Of a stretch of DNA of 64,000 nucleotides, positions 63,086 to 64,000 are shown one piece after another (position 1 is the stretch's first letter; every line of letters begins with the position of its first letter). This DNA comes from Isochrysis galbana. Its lineage: Eukaryota > Haptophyta > Isochrysidales > Isochrysidaceae. The notes beneath the pieces were generated by a model. It ran no database searches. It was given only the letters and a program-made list of their open reading frames with translations, and was not told the DNA's origin. The stretch is taken from positions 5,417,318 to 5,481,317 of the forward strand of contig CM030934.1 of NCBI GenBank assembly GCA_018136815.1. Reading direction: 5' to 3'. A program made the translations under genes and the position numbers.

Positions 63086-64000
63086 CGTGAGATCTCGTTA
63101 CAATGTTACAATCCAAGTCGTGCGGCTTTGATCCAACACCAACACTTGCGCCCCCTGCCTTGCCACTTGTACTCGCCGCCAGTGAGAGCGCCTTGCTGCG
63201 GCGGCTCCGCCACCTTCAGCCGCGCCATGGGCCGCGAGCCGCGAGCCACTAGCTTTCGCGCCAATCGCTCCCGCAAGCCGCAAGCCCAACGGCACACTCA
63301 TCCAAATTTGAAAATTGCCTGTTTCAATAGTGTGTAGTGTTTCGAGTTCTGAGCGCCCCTCTCCCGTACCCCATTCAGCCAGCATGTTACGGCAATCCCC
63401 CCGTTGAAATTGAAATTGCGGTTGATTTACTCCAGGTTTTGGGGAGCCATTAAAAATAAAACAAAAAATCTTGAATTTTGGAACGTAGAAAGTTACCTTG
63501 TCAGATGCATGTCCGCCCGCCACTCCGCTGCGTCGTCGCCATGCAATCCTGGCCGTAAATGTAACTGGAGCTAGCGGATGCTACCAGGCCAACAGCTGGT
63601 CCCATAATGGGCGCGATCTCATACCATTTCCCTTGCGAGATCGAGAGAGATGGCGATTGCTGCCCGTTGAAGGCCGTCAGTGGGGTGGCGGAGAAGTTAT
63701 CTAGTGGCTAGTGGGTAGAGCTGGGGGGCGGGCGTCGCACGGGGAGACGAGGGGATGATCGAACGGGTCGTCGAATGGAGTACTTTATGTAGAGAGAGAT
63801 TTGCCTATGTCTGGTGACCTGGAGAGAGGCGAGTACTACCTCATGAGGTTGTTTGACGTTTATTCTTATGCATCACCAAGACCCCTTGCCACTCTCGTTT
63901 TCCTTCCCCTCCCCACCCCGCGCCTCCTCTTCTTGCCCAATTTTTCTCATATTTCTTGAAGTTTTGACTCTTTTTCCAGTGGTCTTTTCACAAGATTCAC
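63086..64000. other. Right edge, no supported gene
   Basis: A minus-strand frame at 63098-63523 is open for 141 codons but shows no known family. A CAAG|GTAACT donor-like site near 63500 hints that an upstream exon of a minus-strand gene could end here. This is too weak for a gene call. Confidence 0.3.

Overview
The window is nuclear DNA of a eukaryotic alga. It is GC-rich, crowded with homopolymers, CT/GA microsatellites and transposable elements, and has two 100-base N gaps (25001-25100, 50101-50200). Several genes can be rebuilt exon by exon with GT-AG introns of about 100-315 bases and consistent phases. Zeaxanthin epoxidase with a signal-peptide-like presequence suggests a complex, red-type plastid. 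With the very large proline-rich surface protein and the simple-sequence load, a haptophyte is my best guess. That is inference; a stramenopile alga is possible.

Genes in order: a giant coiled-coil protein running off the left edge (minus, 1-5346) shares a divergent promoter with a GPHR/GTG-type channel protein (plus, 6051-8909). Next come an FCP1/SCP-like phosphatase (plus, 13045-13815), a small unidentified two-exon gene (minus, 18295-18922) with a possible divergent partner at 19289, and a two-exon putative amidoligase (minus, 20954-23542). These are followed by a six-exon TBC1D13-like RabGAP (minus, 26174-29130), an eight-exon zeaxanthin epoxidase (minus, 36141-38817) and a six-exon DNAJC8-like spliceosomal J protein (minus, 42027-43944). 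The last are a three-exon TMEM185-like membrane protein with a RING finger (plus, 46063-48224) and a hydroxyproline-rich, single-pass cell-surface protein (minus, about 50050-55628) whose frame is broken at a C homopolymer.

Mobile DNA fills most of the rest. A Ty1/copia-type LTR element (29155-32545) has identical LTRs and a single open frame joining Gag directly to the RNase H tail, so protease, integrase and reverse transcriptase are missing; it sits about 24 bases upstream of the RabGAP start codon. A 4-kb DNA transposon (57774-61780) has TTAA target duplications, short terminal inverted repeats and a transposase-like protein with AT-hooks, a CXC-type cysteine cluster and a Tudor-like end. 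A Mutator-like inverted-repeat element (33020-34631) lies inside an older repeat. A family of about 750-930-base retroposons carries 16-18-base target duplications (9382-10310, 16828-17590, 49043-49794), with further copies near 35130-35515 and 40850-41531. Smaller repeats recur at several places.

The host genes are housekeeping functions (membrane traffic, splicing, carotenoid cycle, ubiquitin ligation, phosphatase signalling) and do not form an operon or shared pathway. The least familiar gene is the amidoligase; the most unusual mobile elements are the deletion-derived copia element and the TTAA transposon.
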